In this document: positions 21,046 to 22,453 of the stretch, piece after piece
Numbering within the stretch: position 1 is the first letter of the stretch
Layout of the letters: the number at the start of each line of letters is the position of its first letter
DNA from: Pseudomonadota bacterium
GTDB lineage: Bacteria > Desulfobacterota > Syntrophia > Syntrophales > UBA5619
Direction of reading: 5' to 3'
NCBI GenBank assembly: GCA_018896355.1
Contig: JAHIMW010000150.1
Span: 1-22,453, forward strand
DNA length: 22,453 bases
Translations under genes and position numbers: made by a program
Notes under the pieces: model-generated
What the model was told of the DNA's origin: nothing
The model's input: the letters and a program-made list of their open reading frames with translations, nothing else
Database searches by the model: none

Positions 21046-22056
21046 AATCAGATCTTCAATTTGGAGGACATTGAAAAGAAGATCCTCCTGATCCTCCGGA
21101 TCCTCCATGAGTCGCCGGAACCGGTGGGCGCACGTCTCATTTCCCGGCGCATGCAGGATCACGGTGTGACCCTGAGCGAGCGGGGGGTCCGATACCACCT
21201 CAAGATGATGGACGAACGGGGGATGACACGTCTCATCGGCCGGCATGACGGCCGGGCCATCACGGAGCAGGGAATCGATGAGATCGCCCACGCGCGGGTC
21301 CACGACAAGATCGGCTTCGCCATTTCCCGCATCGAGATCCTGGCGTTCCGGACATCCCTCGATCTGGACCGGCGGCAGGGGCTCACCCCCGTGAACGTCT
21401 CTTTCTTCCCCAAAAAGGTTTTCAAAAAGGCGCTGGAGCTGATGAAACCCGCTTTCAGCGCCGGCATCCATGTCAGCGAACTGGTCGCCACCGCCGAAGA
21501 GGGCGCCCGCCTCGGCGAGGTGACGGTCCCGACGGGATACATCGGTTTTGCCACGGTCTGCAGCATCGTCGTGAACGGCATTCTCCTCAAGCACGGCATC
21601 CCGATGGATTCCAGGTTCGGCGGCATCCTCCAGGTCCGGAACGGACAGCCGCTCCGCTTCATCGAACTGATCCAATATTCCGGATCATCCCTCGATCCCT
21701 CGGAGGTGTTCATCCGGGGGCGGATGACCTCCGTTCGCCAGGCGGCGGAAAAAGGCGAAGGCAAGGTCCTGGCCAACTTCCGGGAGATTCCCGTTCCGGC
21801 CCGTAAGCTGGTCGATGAGCTGATCACGAAACTCCGGAATGCGGGAATCGGCGGCGTCCTCTCCATCGGCGAGATCGGCGAGCCGATCTGTCAGATCCCG
21901 GTCGACATGAACCGGGTCGGCATGATCCTCTACGGCGGGCTGAATCCCGTCGCCTGCGCACATGAGATGGGGATTGACGTGGAGAACCGCGCCATGTCCA
22001 CCGTCATGGATTATCAGGAACTGCAGAATTTCTGGGAACTCTGCAAGAACAAATAA
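21037..22056 (+). CDS. nrpR: NrpR-type transcriptional regulator (winged helix plus one NrpR domain)
   Basis: The protein has 339 residues from ATG 21037; a second ATG at 21043 has worse spacing to AAAGGA. Residues 8-75 form a winged helix (IEKKILLILRILHESPEPVG, then ISRRMQDHGVTLSERGVRYHLKMM) of the type found at the start of NrpR. Residues about 85-330 form one NrpR (DUF128) effector domain: VNVSFFPKKVFKKALELMKP, then VPTGYIGFATVCSIVVNGIL, then VGMILYGGLNPVACAHEMGI. In methanogens NrpR represses nitrogen-assimilation genes and is released by 2-oxoglutarate; the best-studied form carries two such domains. Here only one is present. The gene lies 47 bases before glutamate dehydrogenase on the same strand, which supports nitrogen control. 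Confidence 0.88.
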   Translation: MPMNQIFNLEDIEKKILLILRILHESPEPVGARLISRRMQDHGVTLSERGVRYHLKMMDERGMTRLIGRHDGRAITEQGIDEIAHARVHDKIGFAISRIEILAFRTSLDLDRRQGLTPVNVSFFPKKVFKKALELMKPAFSAGIHVSELVATAEEGARLGEVTVPTGYIGFATVCSIVVNGILLKHGIPMDSRFGGILQVRNGQPLRFIELIQYSGSSLDPSEVFIRGRMTSVRQAAEKGEGKVLANFREIPVPARKLVDELITKLRNAGIGGVLSIGEIGEPICQIPVDMNRVGMILYGGLNPVACAHEMGIDVENRAMSTVMDYQELQNFWELCKNK

Positions 22057-22103
22057 GAATGGCAACATTCACTATCAACACTTTAGAAAGAGAGGAACAA
22101 TTT

Positions 22104-22453
22104 ATGGCCAAGGTTAATCCGTTTACGATTGCACAGAGGCAGCTCGACCAGTGCGCAAAGATACTCCATCTGGATCCCGGCGTTCAGGCGATCCTGAGGG
22201 TGCCCTCGCGCGAACTCCACGTTTCGATTCCGGTCCGCATGGACGACGGCTCTATGAAGGTATTCCAGGGATTCCGCGTCCAGTACAACGACGCCAAGGG
22301 ACCCTGCAAGGGGGGAATCCGTTTTCATCCCGATGAGACCATCGACACCATCCGCGCGCTGGCCGCCTGGATGACCTGGAAGTGCTCGCTCCTCGATCTG
22401 CCCCTGGGCGGCGGGAAGGGCGGCGTGATCTGCAACCCCAAGGAGATGTCCCA
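22104..22453 (+). CDS. Glutamate dehydrogenase, N-terminal part (3' end outside window)
   Basis: ATG 22104 follows GAGAGGA (22089-22095) by 8 bases; 116 codons are visible. The sequence covers the dimerisation domain of Glu/Leu/Phe/Val dehydrogenases: NPFTIAQRQLDQCAKILHLD, then VFQGFRVQYNDAKGPCKGGI. The substrate-binding WMTWKCSLLDLPLGGGKGGV contains the catalytic lysine of GGGKGG. The enzyme interconverts glutamate and 2-oxoglutarate plus ammonia, using NAD(H) or NADP(H); the cofactor cannot be told because the Rossmann domain is beyond the window. It is probably co-transcribed with nrpR, since no terminator lies between the two genes. A sibling amino-acid dehydrogenase is possible but the motif set fits glutamate dehydrogenase best. 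Confidence 0.92.
   Translation, partial: MAKVNPFTIAQRQLDQCAKILHLDPGVQAILRVPSRELHVSIPVRMDDGSMKVFQGFRVQYNDAKGPCKGGIRFHPDETIDTIRALAAWMTWKCSLLDLPLGGGKGGVICNPKEMS

Noticed and set aside
1..22453. CRISPR array, rRNA genes, complete insertion sequence or integrase
   Set aside because: No regularly spaced repeats, rRNA-like sequence, paired element ends or integrase motifs were found on either strand.

Overview
The window is a high-GC bacterial chromosome segment. An archaeal-type NrpR regulator sits next to glutamate dehydrogenase. There is an HMG-CoA lyase of the acyl-CoA-degrading kind and a fragment of an ADP-forming acyl-CoA synthetase-like protein. FtsY is short and consists of little more than the GTPase core. 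Together these suggest an anaerobic deltaproteobacterium (Desulfobacterota, perhaps Syntrophales-like). This placement is inferred from gene content, not from a marker-gene comparison.

Layout. (1) Positions 1-2200 are a worn region: the tail of a DUF2007-like gene, the C-terminal third of a WYL regulator, an intact papain/C39-like cysteine peptidase of lower GC, and a VapB-type antitoxin followed by a VapC toxin that lacks its N-terminal half. (2) 2350-7058 is core chromosome: smc and ftsY, each with a plausible promoter. (3) 7086-12045 is a breakpoint-rich, partly AT-rich accessory block around a tRNA-Arg(CCU). It holds a CoA-binding-domain stub before the tRNA and tandem 11-bp repeats after it. 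A minus-strand operon of overlapping genes (IHF/HU-like protein, 78-aa unknown, PAS-GGDEF diguanylate cyclase) follows. Next come a two-helix small membrane protein, a 39-residue histone-H1-like peptide with a structured leader, a convergent 164-residue H1-like/winged-helix protein, a frameshifted small gene, and remnants of gamma-glutamyltransferase and of an IS91-type transposase. (4) 12070-15109 holds pcnB (minus), HMG-CoA lyase and a universal stress protein. The last two have promoters that are near-copies of each other, including the spacer. (5) 15168-20768 reads as a sugar-acid utilisation cluster: MFS transporter, IlvD/Edd-family dehydratase, SAF subunit and large subunit of a UxaA-type dehydratase (the latter broken by a one-base frameshift), and an aldolase resembling 4-hydroxy-2-oxoglutarate aldolase. 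A strong terminator follows. (6) 20989-22453 is nrpR with an operator-like palindrome over its start, then the first 116 codons of a glutamate dehydrogenase, a likely nitrogen-control unit.

The most unusual content is the nrpR-gdhA pair, the accessory block with nucleoid-protein-like genes and a c-di-GMP enzyme, and the duplicated promoter block. No CRISPR array, complete transposon, integrase or rRNA was seen.
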